Positions 26,129 to 36,242 are shown, numbered from the stretch's first letter. The stretch is DNA of 64,000 nucleotides from Io17-Chloro-G2 sp965226825 (GCA_965226825.1 CBDDED010000003.1:992001-1056000), one strand, 5' to 3'. Notes: generated from the sequence alone by a model not told the origin. Program-made: numbers and translations.

Positions 26129-27508
26129 ATGCACATCCCTATCATCGAACCAATGTTCTCTCAACCAAACAACCAGGCCGACAACCCGGAAGCCCCCACG
26201 CCCTCCCTCGCCGACATCGTCCGCGAGGAAACCGAAGACGGCCGCCTAATAGTCCGCTTCCTCATAGAAGTCATGCAGGGCCTTCTCGAACAATCCAAGC
26301 CCTGCCACCGTCTCGACGCCGCCCGCCAACTCCTCAACCTCGGCTTCCACCCGGCCCAATCCTTCATCGACGCCAACACCCCCGCCTCCTCACCCCAGAA
26401 AAAACTCCGCGCCCTCTGCGTACTCGGCGTTGAAACCACCCCCCTGCACCGCGAGCTAGCCGCCCTCATCCGGGAAGAGACCGACAACGGCCGCACCACA
26501 GTCCGCTTCCTGATAGACGTCATGCAGGGCACAATCCCCGACTTCAAACCCCACCACCGCCTGTCCGCAGCCAAAGAACTCCTGCGCCGCGGCTTCGACG
26601 CGCCTTCCACTCCCGACGGCGGCAACCCGGCCGGTCAGGAATCCGCCCCGGAGCAGTCCGCCCCGGCTGAAAAACGCCCCTCGGCGCCCCGCTCCTGGAC
26701 CCACATCCTGAAGGGCCGCTATGCCGGCTACCCCGCTGGCTATAGCCGCTACGAAACGGAGTACGGCCCCTTTGACTTCCGGTCCTACGATGACGAGGAA
26801 TACAACTTCGACACCCACGGCTCTGACGCCCTGGCACATATCTGCGGCGGTACGGAGGCAACCAGCGCAACCCGCAAGACGCTCTACGACTTCCGCTACG
26901 ATGCCCGCCAGATTGCCAAGGCTACCGGCCAGGACCCCAACCACTGCGACCACCTGATCAAGTTCCCCGAGGACTGCCCCCAACCCGAAAACATCTACGG
27001 GTACCAGGCCCTGCGGCGGATATTCGGCTCCGAGCAGGCCGCCCGGATAGCCGCCTGGGCCGCCGCCCAATACCACCGGAAGCAAGCCGACCTGGCCGCC
27101 GACCTTGGTCCCGCAACGCCGGCCCGGCCCCCGCCCCCGGACACCATCTGGGACCAACCGGCGGAGGAACTGTACCCGGAGGACCGGTCGCCGCCGGAGT
27201 TGGGGACCGACCCGCCGGATTCAACGGAGATGCCCAGCTGGGTCGAACTCATCAAGGAAGGACGCCGGGCCCGGGCCTATGGCTACTCGGTCGAAGGCTA
27301 TAGCTGGGGTACCATCCCAATTATTCAACCGACACCAAAAGCTTCGGTATTCGTGGGCGGTGGACTTGTCTCCGTCGTAGATGATCAAAGCCCGATCCGC
27401 TGGAGAGAAGTTGGCCCCCTTGGGTCGCCAACGCCAACTTTAGGACGAGCAAACCCAGGGACCACTGAAAATATTGCATCCAGGCCTCGATTAACCCGCA
27501 ATGCATAG
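26129..27508 (+). CDS. hypothetical protein with an internal duplicated ~43-residue motif
   Basis: The 459-residue frame is not a family I recognise. Residues 30-73 and 114-156 are clear copies of one unit: REET-(E/D)(D/N)GR, VRFLI(E/D)VMQG, then KP(C/H)HRL, AA, LL and a final GF. The helical pattern suggests a small DNA- or protein-binding domain. A middle region has many Tyr and Gly (SRYETEYGPFDFRSYDDEEYNF), and a later helical part contains YQALRRIFGSEQAARIAAWAAAQYHRKQ. Codons are unusually rich in C at third positions. The last ~60 residues look random, so the original end may be lost. No ribosome binding site is visible; an ATG at 26153 is an alternative. Confidence 0.55.
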   Translation: MHIPIIEPMFSQPNNQADNPEAPTPSLADIVREETEDGRLIVRFLIEVMQGLLEQSKPCHRLDAARQLLNLGFHPAQSFIDANTPASSPQKKLRALCVLGVETTPLHRELAALIREETDNGRTTVRFLIDVMQGTIPDFKPHHRLSAAKELLRRGFDAPSTPDGGNPAGQESAPEQSAPAEKRPSAPRSWTHILKGRYAGYPAGYSRYETEYGPFDFRSYDDEEYNFDTHGSDALAHICGGTEATSATRKTLYDFRYDARQIAKATGQDPNHCDHLIKFPEDCPQPENIYGYQALRRIFGSEQAARIAAWAAAQYHRKQADLAADLGPATPARPPPPDTIWDQPAEELYPEDRSPPELGTDPPDSTEMPSWVELIKEGRRARAYGYSVEGYSWGTIPIIQPTPKASVFVGGGLVSVVDDQSPIRWREVGPLGSPTPTLGRANPGTTENIASRPRLTRNA

Positions 27509-28102
27509 CTGCCTTCACCCTTGGGAGGCAATAGCGGCAAATTGTGGTGCTTGTTGTACCGAGATCTGGATGGACCAAGGGCTGACAGACCTGGAGATTG
27601 CATAGATTCCCATCATTCGAACAGCCATGGTTGAATTACAAACGGGTCTGATGACTATGCTAACGACCAGTTCGAGTCCTTTTAGGTGGACAATTTCCTT
27701 GAACGTCGACAGCCACATAGGTACGTTTTGTCGGCGCCATTGACACGGAGCTAGGAATCTGAAAATGCTTCCGGCGCGCGACTCTCCCATCGGCAAGACC
27801 CCTGGGATTCCCCCTTCGGTCGGAATGACAGCTAAATTTTGCGGATACAACTGAAAGACCCTGCGTGGGCCACTCAGGGCTGTCGCGGGCTCCTCGTTCA
27901 CCCGGTCACGGTGAACCTTTCGGACCATCGGCCTATGGTGAGGGCGCCCTGCGGCTAGCTGAGGATGAGCAGGAAACAATAGAGGCTGATTCCTTTCTGT
28001 TGCCCTGATGGGCGGAACTCAACGTTGACTCTGCCAGCCCGCGGGAATACCATCGGGAGCAACATGGAATCGCATGCCCGTACTATTAAAGGAGGAGCGA
28101 GC
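27509..28102. other. gap without a supported gene
   Basis: About 590 nt of lower coding quality separates the unknown protein and the luciferase-like gene. Short frames on both strands lack family features and ribosome binding sites. I see no RNA gene or clear hairpin here. Confidence 0.5.
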
Positions 28103-29218
28103 ATGGACTTTGGATTGTTTACCACTTGGAACGCCGTTTACGAGGGCGGCAAGGTTCCCTGGGACCCCGACTATCGGGACGGCAAGCTCCTCGAAGCCGA
28201 GGCCTACAAGCAGAACTTCCGGGAGATTGAGCACATTGAGGACGCGGGCTGGGACTACGTCTGGTTCGGCGGCGGTCACTTCTCCACCCAGGGCAGCATG
28301 GACCCCCAGTCCCTCATGCTGTCCGCCGCCATCGCCAACCACACCAAAAACATAAGGATTGGCACCTCCATCCACCGCCCGACCTTGCGGTTGCCCAGTG
28401 AGACCGTGTCCCCGCGGGCGTTGCCCCACGAAAGGTACGCCTTCGACAACCTCCAGCCCGAGGACCCCTTCCAAGTCGCGGAACAGGTTGCCATCGTTGA
28501 CCAGATCAGCGAGGGACGCTTCATCTACGGCGCAGGGGCCCGCACTCGCGGCTCTGCCGAGCGCCGGGAGTACTTCTTCGAGTACCTCGAGCTTCTCAAG
28601 CAGCTCTGGACCGAGGACAGATTCTCCGGTTTCGAGGGCAAGCACTTCAACTACCCCGCCTTCTACGAGAGCTACATGAGCATCCCCAAGCCCGTGCAGA
28701 AGCCCATGCCCATGCTGCTTCCCGTGGACAGCCAGGAGAGCTTCGTGCCCATGGGCGAGCAGGGATACCGCATTGCCATCGGCGCCGGCAGTTCCCCTCA
28801 CAACCTGCGGGGCTCCGCCGTCCTCCGCGAGGACGTCAACGCCTACCGCAAGGCGTGGATAGATGCGGGGCATGAAGGAGATCCTAGCACCGTCGTCCGG
28901 GTGCCCACTCTCGTCGCCGACACCCAGGAAAAGGCCGACAGCCGCGTCGAAAACCTCATGGACCTCGCCCGCATCTATTACGCGGGCCGTGTCGGCATCG
29001 GCAGCACTGACGCCGGCAGCGCCGGCCCCGATGCCACCGAGGAAGTAAACCTCTTCGGCACGCCGGAAGAGGTGGTCGAGAAGATCCACATGTTCAGGGA
29101 GGCCTTCACTACCGACGAGATTATGTTCGAGTGCAACTGGACATCATCCGTCCCCCGCGAGGTAATCATGGACACCTTGAAGTGCCTCTCCGAAGACGTC
29201 ATCCCCCACTTCAAATAG
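28103..29218 (+). CDS. LLM-class (luciferase-like) flavin-dependent oxidoreductase
   Basis: The 371-residue TIM-barrel protein belongs to the bacterial luciferase superfamily, which uses FMN or F420. It starts MDFGLFTTWN after a GGAGG ribosome binding site. Typical segments are HIEDAGWDYVWFGGGHF, NIRIGTSIHRPTLRLP, EQVAIVDQISEGRFIYGAGA with RREYFFEYLELLKQLW, and the C-terminal NLFGTPEEVVEKI. The cofactor and substrate cannot be told from sequence. It lies inside the repeat-bounded accessory region, near three MetE-like methyltransferases on the other strand. A monooxygenase or dehydrogenase role in breaking down a small organic compound is possible but unproven. Confidence 0.88.
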   Translation: MDFGLFTTWNAVYEGGKVPWDPDYRDGKLLEAEAYKQNFREIEHIEDAGWDYVWFGGGHFSTQGSMDPQSLMLSAAIANHTKNIRIGTSIHRPTLRLPSETVSPRALPHERYAFDNLQPEDPFQVAEQVAIVDQISEGRFIYGAGARTRGSAERREYFFEYLELLKQLWTEDRFSGFEGKHFNYPAFYESYMSIPKPVQKPMPMLLPVDSQESFVPMGEQGYRIAIGAGSSPHNLRGSAVLREDVNAYRKAWIDAGHEGDPSTVVRVPTLVADTQEKADSRVENLMDLARIYYAGRVGIGSTDAGSAGPDATEEVNLFGTPEEVVEKIHMFREAFTTDEIMFECNWTSSVPREVIMDTLKCLSEDVIPHFK

Positions 29219-29241
29219 GCGGGGAGCTTGATTGGAGGGAA

Positions 29242-30412
29242 TTAGGAAACGGGCCGCCGGTTGGCGGCCCGTTTCCTAAACTGAAGCCAAGGTGGGATAT
29301 ACATTTGCGGTGCAGTGAAAATCGGTTTGGGCGCTCCTAGTTGGTTCTCCCGCCCGTGCTTGGAGTATGGTCCGGCATCGTCGCTCGACTTCTCCCCGAC
29401 GATCGGCCAGGCGGGCGAAGAAGTCGCCCACTTTGTCTGCACCGCAGCCTTGGTGCCCAGGCACAGGTGGGCGGTCACCTCTTGGCGCACCCAGACCCAA
29501 ATGGCTTCATCAGTGTTGAAGTCTGGGCTATAGCTGGGCAGGTTCACCGGGCGCAGGCGCAACTCAGGCGTGACCAGGTGGGCCAGTAGCGCGTCGCCGA
29601 GATGGGCTGGAGAATTGTCCCAGATCACGGTCAGCGGTTCGTCAAACCGCGCTCGCAGTTGCCACAGGAAAACGCCTGAGGTGGCGGCATTGCTGTTGTC
29701 CTCCAATCCCATCAGTTCCACGTCGCTGGTCTCCAGACACACCGCCGAATAGTAGCTGGCTTTCTCGCCCCGCCGCGGACTGGTGGAGTCCAACAGCGCC
29801 GGTGCTCCCTGCAATACCCACTTGCCCCGCAGGTCCCCATCCGCTTGGAAGTGCACCTCGTCGGCGAAGAATATCTTGGCCCCAGGTCGGCGCGCTTCTG
29901 CCGTCAGGACGGCATACTCCGCCACAAAGGCAGCCCGCCGGGTTAGATCGGCCTTGAGCAAACGCTTCTTGGGACGTTTCAGCACGAACCCCAAACGGTG
30001 CAGAGCCTGCCCACGTGGAGACGGGGGTAGTTCAGGCAGCTACTGCGACACAGGCTGAGGCCGAAGCGTTCCCATCCAAACCAATAGACCAATCTCCTCT
30101 TGAGCCTGCCGAAGGGTCCAGTTGGCCAAGCCAATGCCCGCTTCGGCGGGCAACTTCTGCACCGCCGCCCTCAACTCCTCCTGCTGCGCCTCGCCGAGGC
30201 CGGGGGGAACCTCCGGACTGCTCGAAAATAAAGGCCCTGGGGTCACCTTCGCAGAAGGCGGCAGCCCATCGGCCAATGGTATGAGGGTCCCGTTCCAGAA
30301 CCTCCGCCGTGGCCGTCCACCCTTGGCCTAAGAGCCACAGAGCATACCACCTCTCCTGCTCCCGGGGAGTGGGCGCCAGAATCGTACGACGGTGCAAATC
30401 CTTTGTATCCAT
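29242..30412 (-). pseudogene. IS630-family transposase remnant with frameshifts
   Basis: Pieces in different frames together cover an IS630 transposase. The N-terminal helix-turn-helix part (ERWYALWLLGQGWTATAEVLERDPHTIGRW) starts at 30412. The linker (EELRAAVQKLPAEAGIGLANWTLRQ) is in another frame, ending near 30040. The DDE catalytic part has FFADEVHFQADGDLRGKWV, VIWDNSPAH and LPSYSPDFNTDEAIWVWVRQEV, with first Asp, second Asp and Glu. The normal C-terminus (VGDFFARLADRRGEVERRC) sits in a third frame. At least two frameshifts make it inactive. It differs from the IS630-type element at 49.4 kb. Terminal repeats could not be placed. Confidence 0.85.
29243..29278 (+). terminator. hairpin terminator after the luciferase-like gene
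   Basis: A long perfect stem (TAGGAAACGGGCCGCC / GGCGGCCCGTTTCCTA, GGTT loop) starts 25 nt after the stop codon. The T-run at its 3' side is short and within the stem, so termination strength is uncertain. Confidence 0.55.
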
Positions 30413-30648
30413 TTGGTGTACATCCTCGTTTTACAGCAGGTGCGGTTCAGGATACTGAAATTCCACTTATGGGCGACCGCGCTGGATGCCGTACCAGGGC
30501 AATCACTCAGATTTATTGTCAAGGGCGGCGAGAAGGTGGGCCACTGGGGCGGCGGAATCGTATACCACTGACGTGATGACTGACGGCAGTAAATCAGGCA
30601 TGGTGGCGACGTTGCAGGAGCAGGAAGAGACAGCGTTGACGGTGTGGC

Positions 30649-31105
30649 CTATTCTTCGTCGGAATCATCTGGAGCTTGAGACGCGGCGTTCTCCCTGCTG
30701 CGTTTGAGGCGGTAGCTATCGCCGTTCATCTCCAGTATATGGACGTGGTGGGTGAGCCGGTCCAGCAACGCGCCGGTGAGGCGGTCTGGTCCGAACACCC
30801 CGGTTCACTCGGCAAAGGGGGTTGGTGGTCACCAGGATGCAGCACCGTCCGTAGCGTTGGCTAGAGACCTCAAGGAGCAATTCCGCGCCGGTGCGGGAGG
30901 GTGTGACGAATCCCAGTTCGTCGACGATCAGCAGGTTGAGCCGGGAAAGCTGTCTCTGCGGGTCCAGCAGCCGTCTCTCATACCTGGCTTCCATCAGTTC
31001 GTGGGCCAGGGAGAGGGCGGTGATGAATCCCACTGACATTCCCCGCTGGCAGTCGTAGAGGACCAGTCCCCGGGCGATGTGGGTCTTGCCGGCGCCCCAC
31101 CGAGC
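30649..31105 (-). pseudogene. IS21-type istB ATPase fragment
   Basis: A partial IstB helper ATPase: Walker A GAGKTHIARGL near 31100, LLIVDELGFV (Walker B) and a segment ILVTTN. A frameshift follows, after which the end continues in another frame (LTGALLDRLTHHVHILEMNGDSYRLKRS) to 30649. The N-terminal domain before Walker A is missing; the fragment abuts the MetE-like gene at 31110. Confidence 0.8.
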
Positions 31106-31109
31106 GAGT

Positions 31110-32300
31110 TTAGCTGGCGCGGGGCCAGAGTTGGCTGGAAGCCAATTCTGCGCCGGCCGCCATTGACCTCATCTTGGCCCAGGCAATATCTGGGTAAACC
31201 CGGTTTCCGTAGCCACAATCTGTGCCCGCAATTATGTTTTCGCGCCCCATCATCCGAGCATAGGTCAATATCCGGTCTGCAACCAGCTCCGGCGGCTCTA
31301 CGGTCGTTGTCTTGTGCGCGATGACTCCGGGAATGTAGATTTTTCCTTCGGGAAGCTTTACGTCCTCCCAGACCTTCCAGTCCAACTGGTGGCGCACATC
31401 GGCCGCCTCCACAGAATAGGCCTGGGCATTTACTTTAAGCATCAGGTCAACGACGTGCCTGAAGGGGATATCGTTGGTGTGGGGAGTGTGCCAGCTTCCC
31501 CAGCAGGTGTGGTACCGGACCCGCTCCTCGGGTATGTTTCTGAGGGCGTAGTTGGTTGCTTCTATCCGCAGGTCCGCGTGTTTGCGAAACTCGTCTATGC
31601 TGATGGGTGGGTAGAATAGGGCAAACTTGTCACACAATCCGGGATCGTCTATCTGCAAAACAAACCCGGCTTCTACAATAGCTTCGTAGTCACCCTTGAA
31701 GAAGTCCGCCATGGCATACACGTATTCTTCTTCCGTCGGGTAATATTCGTTCCACAGAAAGTGGCCCAACCAGCCTGGTCCCAGGCTGGGGAAGAAGAAG
31801 TCCTCTACACTCGCTCCGGCTGCCGCAATGCCCGCTTTCACCAACTCAATCTCGTGCTTTATTGCCCCCTGTCCACGGTATTCCATAGGCCCGGTAATGG
31901 TCCCACGTTCTACCTGACGCTGCGCGGTAACGCCTGGGACAGGTACATTTCCCATGGCGTCATAGATCTCATAGAAATCTCTGAATTCCGGCATCTGTCT
32001 CTCTTGTTGGAAGTAAACGATGGATGGAGGGGCGTCATTCGCAACCGGCCGCATCTCGATTCCGGTCGACCGGCTGTCATAGTATTTGACATCGCGGGCT
32101 TTCCAGAACTCTCCGTCGCTGTGAACGTCGTTTTTGAGATCCATCTGCTTTCGTACCAGATCGGCAACGGCGGCTGTTACCAACGAATCGAACCTTGACT
32201 GATCGGAGTTGGCGCGGGCCTCCATTATTTCGCCAATGTTGCTCGGGTTGGGAAGCCTGCCGGCGTGAGTGGTGAGGATTCTGTTGGTGCTGCGTTGCAT
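31110..32300 (-). CDS. MetE-like methyltransferase, copy 1 (cobalamin-independent family)
   Basis: This 396-residue protein resembles the C-terminal catalytic domain of cobalamin-independent methionine synthase. It starts MQRSTNRILTTHAGRLPNP after GAGGAG. The zinc ligands are visible as HTCWG (His and Cys, as in MetE H641/C643) and DCGYG near the C-terminus. Members of this single-domain group transfer methyl groups to thiols or demethylate small compounds, and are often annotated as 5-methyltetrahydropteroyltriglutamate-homocysteine methyltransferase-like. The N-terminal MetE half is absent. It is the last of three tandem paralogues, 59 nt after copy 2, and its own end is intact next to the istB fragment. 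True substrate unknown. Confidence 0.85.
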   Translation of the reverse strand: MQRSTNRILTTHAGRLPNPSNIGEIMEARANSDQSRFDSLVTAAVADLVRKQMDLKNDVHSDGEFWKARDVKYYDSRSTGIEMRPVANDAPPSIVYFQQERQMPEFRDFYEIYDAMGNVPVPGVTAQRQVERGTITGPMEYRGQGAIKHEIELVKAGIAAAGASVEDFFFPSLGPGWLGHFLWNEYYPTEEEYVYAMADFFKGDYEAIVEAGFVLQIDDPGLCDKFALFYPPISIDEFRKHADLRIEATNYALRNIPEERVRYHTCWGSWHTPHTNDIPFRHVVDLMLKVNAQAYSVEAADVRHQLDWKVWEDVKLPEGKIYIPGVIAHKTTTVEPPELVADRILTYARMMGRENIIAGTDCGYGNRVYPDIAWAKMRSMAAGAELASSQLWPRAS

Positions 32301-32359
32301 TCCTGTTCTCCTCGGGGTCATACTCCCTGGGCTCAAGAATAGTCATATGTTGCCGGGAG

Positions 32360-33499
32360 CTAGTTCCAGAGCTGTTCCGAGGCCAGTCGTGCGCCCTCAG
32401 CCATGGCCCGGAATTTGGCCCAGACGATCTCAGGTTCCACAGTGTAGTTAGACCGGGCAAAGGTGCCGAACCCGCAGTCGGACCCGGCAATTACATTCTC
32501 CTTGCCCACCAATTCGGCGTACCGGACGATTCGTTGGGCCACCAGTCGCGGGTGCTCGATGTAGTTGGTCGTGGAGTCCACCACGCCGGGAATAATAATT
32601 TTGTCATCAGGAATCTTGACGCTTTGGAATACCTCCCACTCGTGCTCGTGTCTCGGGTTGGCGCCCTCGAAGGAGAAGGCCTGAGGGCGTGCTTTCAACA
32701 CAACCCCAATGATTTCTTCCAAAGGAATGTCCCGATGATGGGGCCCTTCGTAGTTGCCCCAGCACAGGTGCATCCTGACGCTATCGGGCGGTATGTCTGC
32801 CAGTGCGTGGTTCAACACCTCAATGTTGGATTCTGCGATTTTCAAGAACTCCTGGTTGCTCAGATCCGGGAACCTCAGGTGGCGCCCCATGGCCAAATCC
32901 GGGCAGTCCACCTGGAGCAAGAAGCCTGCTTGGTGGATGGCTTCGTACTCTTCCTTCATCACGTCGGCCAATCGAGCCAGATAAGCTTCCCTGCTGGGAA
33001 AGTGCCGGTTGATCAAGAAGTGGGCGATAACGCCGGGAGAAGCGGCGGTCATAAAGGCCTCCGCTGGCTCCAAGCCTGACAGGGCAGCCCTCAAATTGGC
33101 GGTATCGGTCTGAACCGCCTCCCGGTCCTTCCACTCGATGGGGCCATCGCAGGCGGGACGGGACACTGTAGAGGTCGGGGACTGGCGAGAGCCTGCCGCC
33201 GGGAAGTCGGCCCAGTCGGACCGGATGGTCACCGAACCTTCTCCATCGAATCCAGTGAGGCGATGCCGGACATAAGTCGAGTATCCTACCTTGCCTTGCT
33301 CACCGTCGCTAACCACGTCCACACCGGACTCTACCTGGTTGCGGACCACCTCGGCCACGGCCGTTTGGACTCGGGCCTCGAAACTCTTCCGGTCAGGCGT
33401 AGCGCCGGAGTCCAAGGCCTCCAGCATGGCCGTCAGGTCCATGGGCCTGGGAAGGCTGCCGGTGTGGGTCGTCAGGATGCGGTCAATGCCGCGCTTCAT
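32360..33499 (-). CDS. MetE-like methyltransferase, copy 2
   Basis: This 379-residue protein is closely related to copy 1 (shared RILTTHTGSLPRP start, IIIPGVV, RYAELVGKENVIAGSDCGFG). It starts MKRGIDRILTTH after GGAG; a longer frame to 33586 adds 29 unlikely residues. The zinc ligands lie in HLCWGNYEGPHHRDI and SDCGFG. The methyl acceptor and donor are unknown. The spacing on both sides (59 nt to copy 1, 114 nt from copy 3) and the common strand suggest one operon. Having two similar and one diverged copy side by side suggests duplication followed by specialisation. Confidence 0.85.
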   Translation of the reverse strand: MKRGIDRILTTHTGSLPRPMDLTAMLEALDSGATPDRKSFEARVQTAVAEVVRNQVESGVDVVSDGEQGKVGYSTYVRHRLTGFDGEGSVTIRSDWADFPAAGSRQSPTSTVSRPACDGPIEWKDREAVQTDTANLRAALSGLEPAEAFMTAASPGVIAHFLINRHFPSREAYLARLADVMKEEYEAIHQAGFLLQVDCPDLAMGRHLRFPDLSNQEFLKIAESNIEVLNHALADIPPDSVRMHLCWGNYEGPHHRDIPLEEIIGVVLKARPQAFSFEGANPRHEHEWEVFQSVKIPDDKIIIPGVVDSTTNYIEHPRLVAQRIVRYAELVGKENVIAGSDCGFGTFARSNYTVEPEIVWAKFRAMAEGARLASEQLWN

Positions 33500-33613
33500 A
33501 TCAGTTCTCCACGCCACGGATGGTTTCGCCCATGCAGTTAGTTGCGATGGCCTGGAACCGGTGATGTCGGGCGGGGCGCCGATCATATAAATGATCGGTT
33601 CATGGTCCAGGCG

Positions 33614-34744
33614 TTACCCCCAAACTTTGCTGGCAGTATCCACCACAAGTTCCAGCTTGCGTTTCTGCTCTTCCGGCGTCAGCATGTTGCCTGGGGCCGT
33701 GGAAGCGAACCCACATTGCGGGCTCAGCGCCAGATTCTCAACGGGGACGTACCTGGCTGCTTCGTCGATGCGCCGTAAAAGCTGGTCTTGCGACTCCAAC
33801 TGCGGATTTTTGGAGCTAATAAGACCCAAGACCACGACCTTGTCTGGAGGCATGAAGCGGAGTGGTTCGAAGCCCCCTGCCCGCTCGGTGTCATACTCCA
33901 ACAGAAATCTGTCCACGTCCAGAGAGGCAAAAGCGCGCTCTGCAACTACATCGTAGCCGCCTTCGGAACGCCAGGCGCTGCGATTGTTGCCCCGGCACAT
34001 GTGCATGGCTATGGTGACGCCAGGACGCCGCGCGTTTCGCAGGGTGGCGTTGTCGGCGGCGATAGTGTCCTCCAGGGCCTTGTCCAAGTCCTCGCCGGCC
34101 TGAAACATTTGCTGGCGGCGGCGCACATCCGCCAACTCTATGACGTAACGCAGGGAGTCCAACTGGATGTAGGTTACTCCTTCGTCCAGTAGCGCCTGCA
34201 CCTCCCGCTGCAATATTTCGACCAATTCTTGGACCAGGTTTGAGGGTGTGGGGTAAAACCTGTCGGTCAAGCCGGGCTTGTACCAGGCCAGGGCCCGGGT
34301 CATTACTCCGGGCATGGTGATCTTAAATGGACCGGGCGCGTGCGCCTTGAGGAATCCCGACTCGTGGGCCGTTAGCCTCCGGAATTGTCGCAGTTTCGCC
34401 GCCACGACTTGGGTGGCGAAACCAATGTCCGCGGTGGTCGCGTCGGCGAGTTGGCCCTGGGTACCCTGCCAGCGATTGACGGGACCTGGCTCGGGATCAT
34501 CAATGACTCCCTCGACCGACTCGGCCAGGGCGCCGGAAAACCAGCTCCGGCGATACTCGCCGTCGCTGAACACCTCGATTCCAACCTCGCGTTGTATTTC
34601 CAGAACCTGGAGGATGGCCTCGTCTTCAATTTCCCGAAGTTGCTCCAAGCCCAGTCGTCCCGCCCCGTGGGAGTCTCGAGCTTCCAGCAAATCCGGGGGA
34701 CGCAATAGACTGCCCACATGATCGGCCCGGTAGACTTCCGCCAT
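33614..34744 (-). CDS. MetE-like methyltransferase, copy 3 (YxjG/YxjH-type)
   Basis: This 376-residue member starts MAEVYRADHVGSLLRPPDLLEAR directly after AGGAGG. It resembles the YxjG/YxjH-like group of stand-alone MetE catalytic domains more than copies 1 and 2. Zinc-ligand segments are AMHMCRGNNRS and SPQCGFAS. The segment YIQLDSLRYV corresponds to the conserved substrate-site region of the family. It is the first gene of the three-gene set. The enzyme could make methionine from another methyl donor or demethylate a compound; no metH, metF or transporter is adjacent to decide. Confidence 0.85.
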   Translation of the reverse strand: MAEVYRADHVGSLLRPPDLLEARDSHGAGRLGLEQLREIEDEAILQVLEIQREVGIEVFSDGEYRRSWFSGALAESVEGVIDDPEPGPVNRWQGTQGQLADATTADIGFATQVVAAKLRQFRRLTAHESGFLKAHAPGPFKITMPGVMTRALAWYKPGLTDRFYPTPSNLVQELVEILQREVQALLDEGVTYIQLDSLRYVIELADVRRRQQMFQAGEDLDKALEDTIAADNATLRNARRPGVTIAMHMCRGNNRSAWRSEGGYDVVAERAFASLDVDRFLLEYDTERAGGFEPLRFMPPDKVVVLGLISSKNPQLESQDQLLRRIDEAARYVPVENLALSPQCGFASTAPGNMLTPEEQKRKLELVVDTASKVWG

Positions 34745-34881
34745 GAACTACCTCCTTATTCTGCTCTTCGCAGCATACGCCAGATTCAGTCCATCAAAAG
34801 CTTTGTCGATTTCCAAGGTCGGTGACCCGGGGATGTACACGGTCATTGACCCACCCACGGGGCGCGGTAGTTTGACTAATA

Positions 34882-35235
34882 TCAGGTTGCGGTTTGCCAG
34901 TCAATCACCTCCTGCCGGCCCCGCAGCTTCCGGTGTGGGGACAGTCTTTCCCGGTAGCTTGAGCCCTCGATGATTATCTGGTAGCTGGCGTTGGCCAGCC
35001 GGTCCAAGGCGCTGTTGCCCAGTATGGGGTCGTCGAAGAGGCTCAGCTACTCGTCCACGGCCCGGTTGCTGGTGATGACGAAGCTGGACGCCCGGTGGCG
35101 GTTGAGGATCAACTCGTACAGGTCCGAGGACTGCTGGGGGGTGAGCCGGTGGAGTCCCAGATCGTCCAGGATGAGCAGGTCCGGGGACAGGAAGGACCTG
35201 AAGGTGCTGCCCACCAAACTGGACAAAATCGAGAA
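34882..35235 (-). pseudogene. second IS21-type istB fragment, different from the first
   Basis: Residues SFLSPDLLILDDLGLHRLTPQQSSD (Walker B region), ASSFVITSNRAVDE and DPILGNSALDRLANASYQIIIEGSSYRER identify an IstB C-terminal half. An in-frame TAG at 35050-35048 interrupts it where the family has Trp (DEW), and the N-terminal half is missing. It is unlike the fragment at 30.6-31.1 kb, so at least two IS21 elements have decayed here. Confidence 0.8.
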
Positions 35236-36195
35236 CGTTTTGCATCAGGTGCACCCTGCGATTGTAGTCAATAAATCGTCCTGCCCGGTTAGGTGGCATC
35301 GGCGGCTCCGGTTAGATTCCCTGGCACCGAAGCGGCCGGGTGTCGCTGTTCAGCGACACCCCAGTGGCCCAACATGCATCCGCCATTGACAGGCGGCAGG
35401 TGACATTGGGTTGGCACCGAGGGATTTCGCCAACTCAACAAGCCGTGGGGGGGCGCTGCAACGCTCCCAAGGGGAGCGGCCCCCACGGCGAACTCTTCGC
35501 CGAGGATTCCGGCACTACGGAGACCCGTGAATTCGTCATGACAATCTCCGGGAACCGGCGTTTTGATCTCGGTGGCCGACCCCGAAAGAGCGCCGGTCCT
35601 GGTGTTCAAGAGCCGTCCTCCCACTCTGTCCGCTGGCCGGGTCCACTGCGTGGGTGGGTTGGCTGGCGCAAAGCCGAGGCAGGCGGCGGATGTGCTTGAC
35701 CGCCGACCTGCCGCCGTTTTTCTGCGGCTGTGAGCCCCAAATACTCCGCCCGGGTCTGACCGGCGCTCATAGCCGGTGATTTCCCGACCAATATTGGGAC
35801 TGTGAGAGTCTCCGTGGCTTTGTATCCAACCGGCTGACCGCCGAAGCGGACATGGATTCCAGGGTAGTCCAAGTGATGGACCATGCCGGATAACCGCAGG
35901 CCTTGATTGGCCACAAACCGGCCCAGGTCCCGGGTACGCCCTCTGAATGCTCCAATAAGCCCATTCTCACTATGGAGGAGATGGTTGTGGTGATGAGGAA
36001 TCTCCTAAGGACACTTTGCAGCCCACAGAAAGCAGTCCTTGACCCCGGCCGTTTTCGCCGGGAAGAGGGAATTCCATAGCCCCCTACGCCGGTGTCCCAA
36101 CGCGGTGTTGGGGAAGAGATAGACGGTGTTCGTACCCGTCCTGGGATGGGCAACGGTCCGGGTGTGAGACTGTGGAGAATGCTTACTTCGCCGGC

Positions 36196-36242
36196 CTCAA
36201 CCGGGCGGCGGAAGCGTCAGCGAAGGCCGCCGCCCGGTTGAG
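36196..36242. repeat. perfect 16-bp inverted repeat
   Basis: CTCAACCGGGCGGCGG at 36196-36211 pairs perfectly with 36227-36242 across a 15-nt loop. It lies in a gene-free stretch and has no T-run, so it is more like a recombination or protein-binding hairpin than a terminator. Confidence 0.6.

Noticed and set aside
28019..29089. A 356-codon minus-strand open frame
   Set aside because: It mirrors the luciferase-like gene, which has a good ribosome binding site and family motifs.
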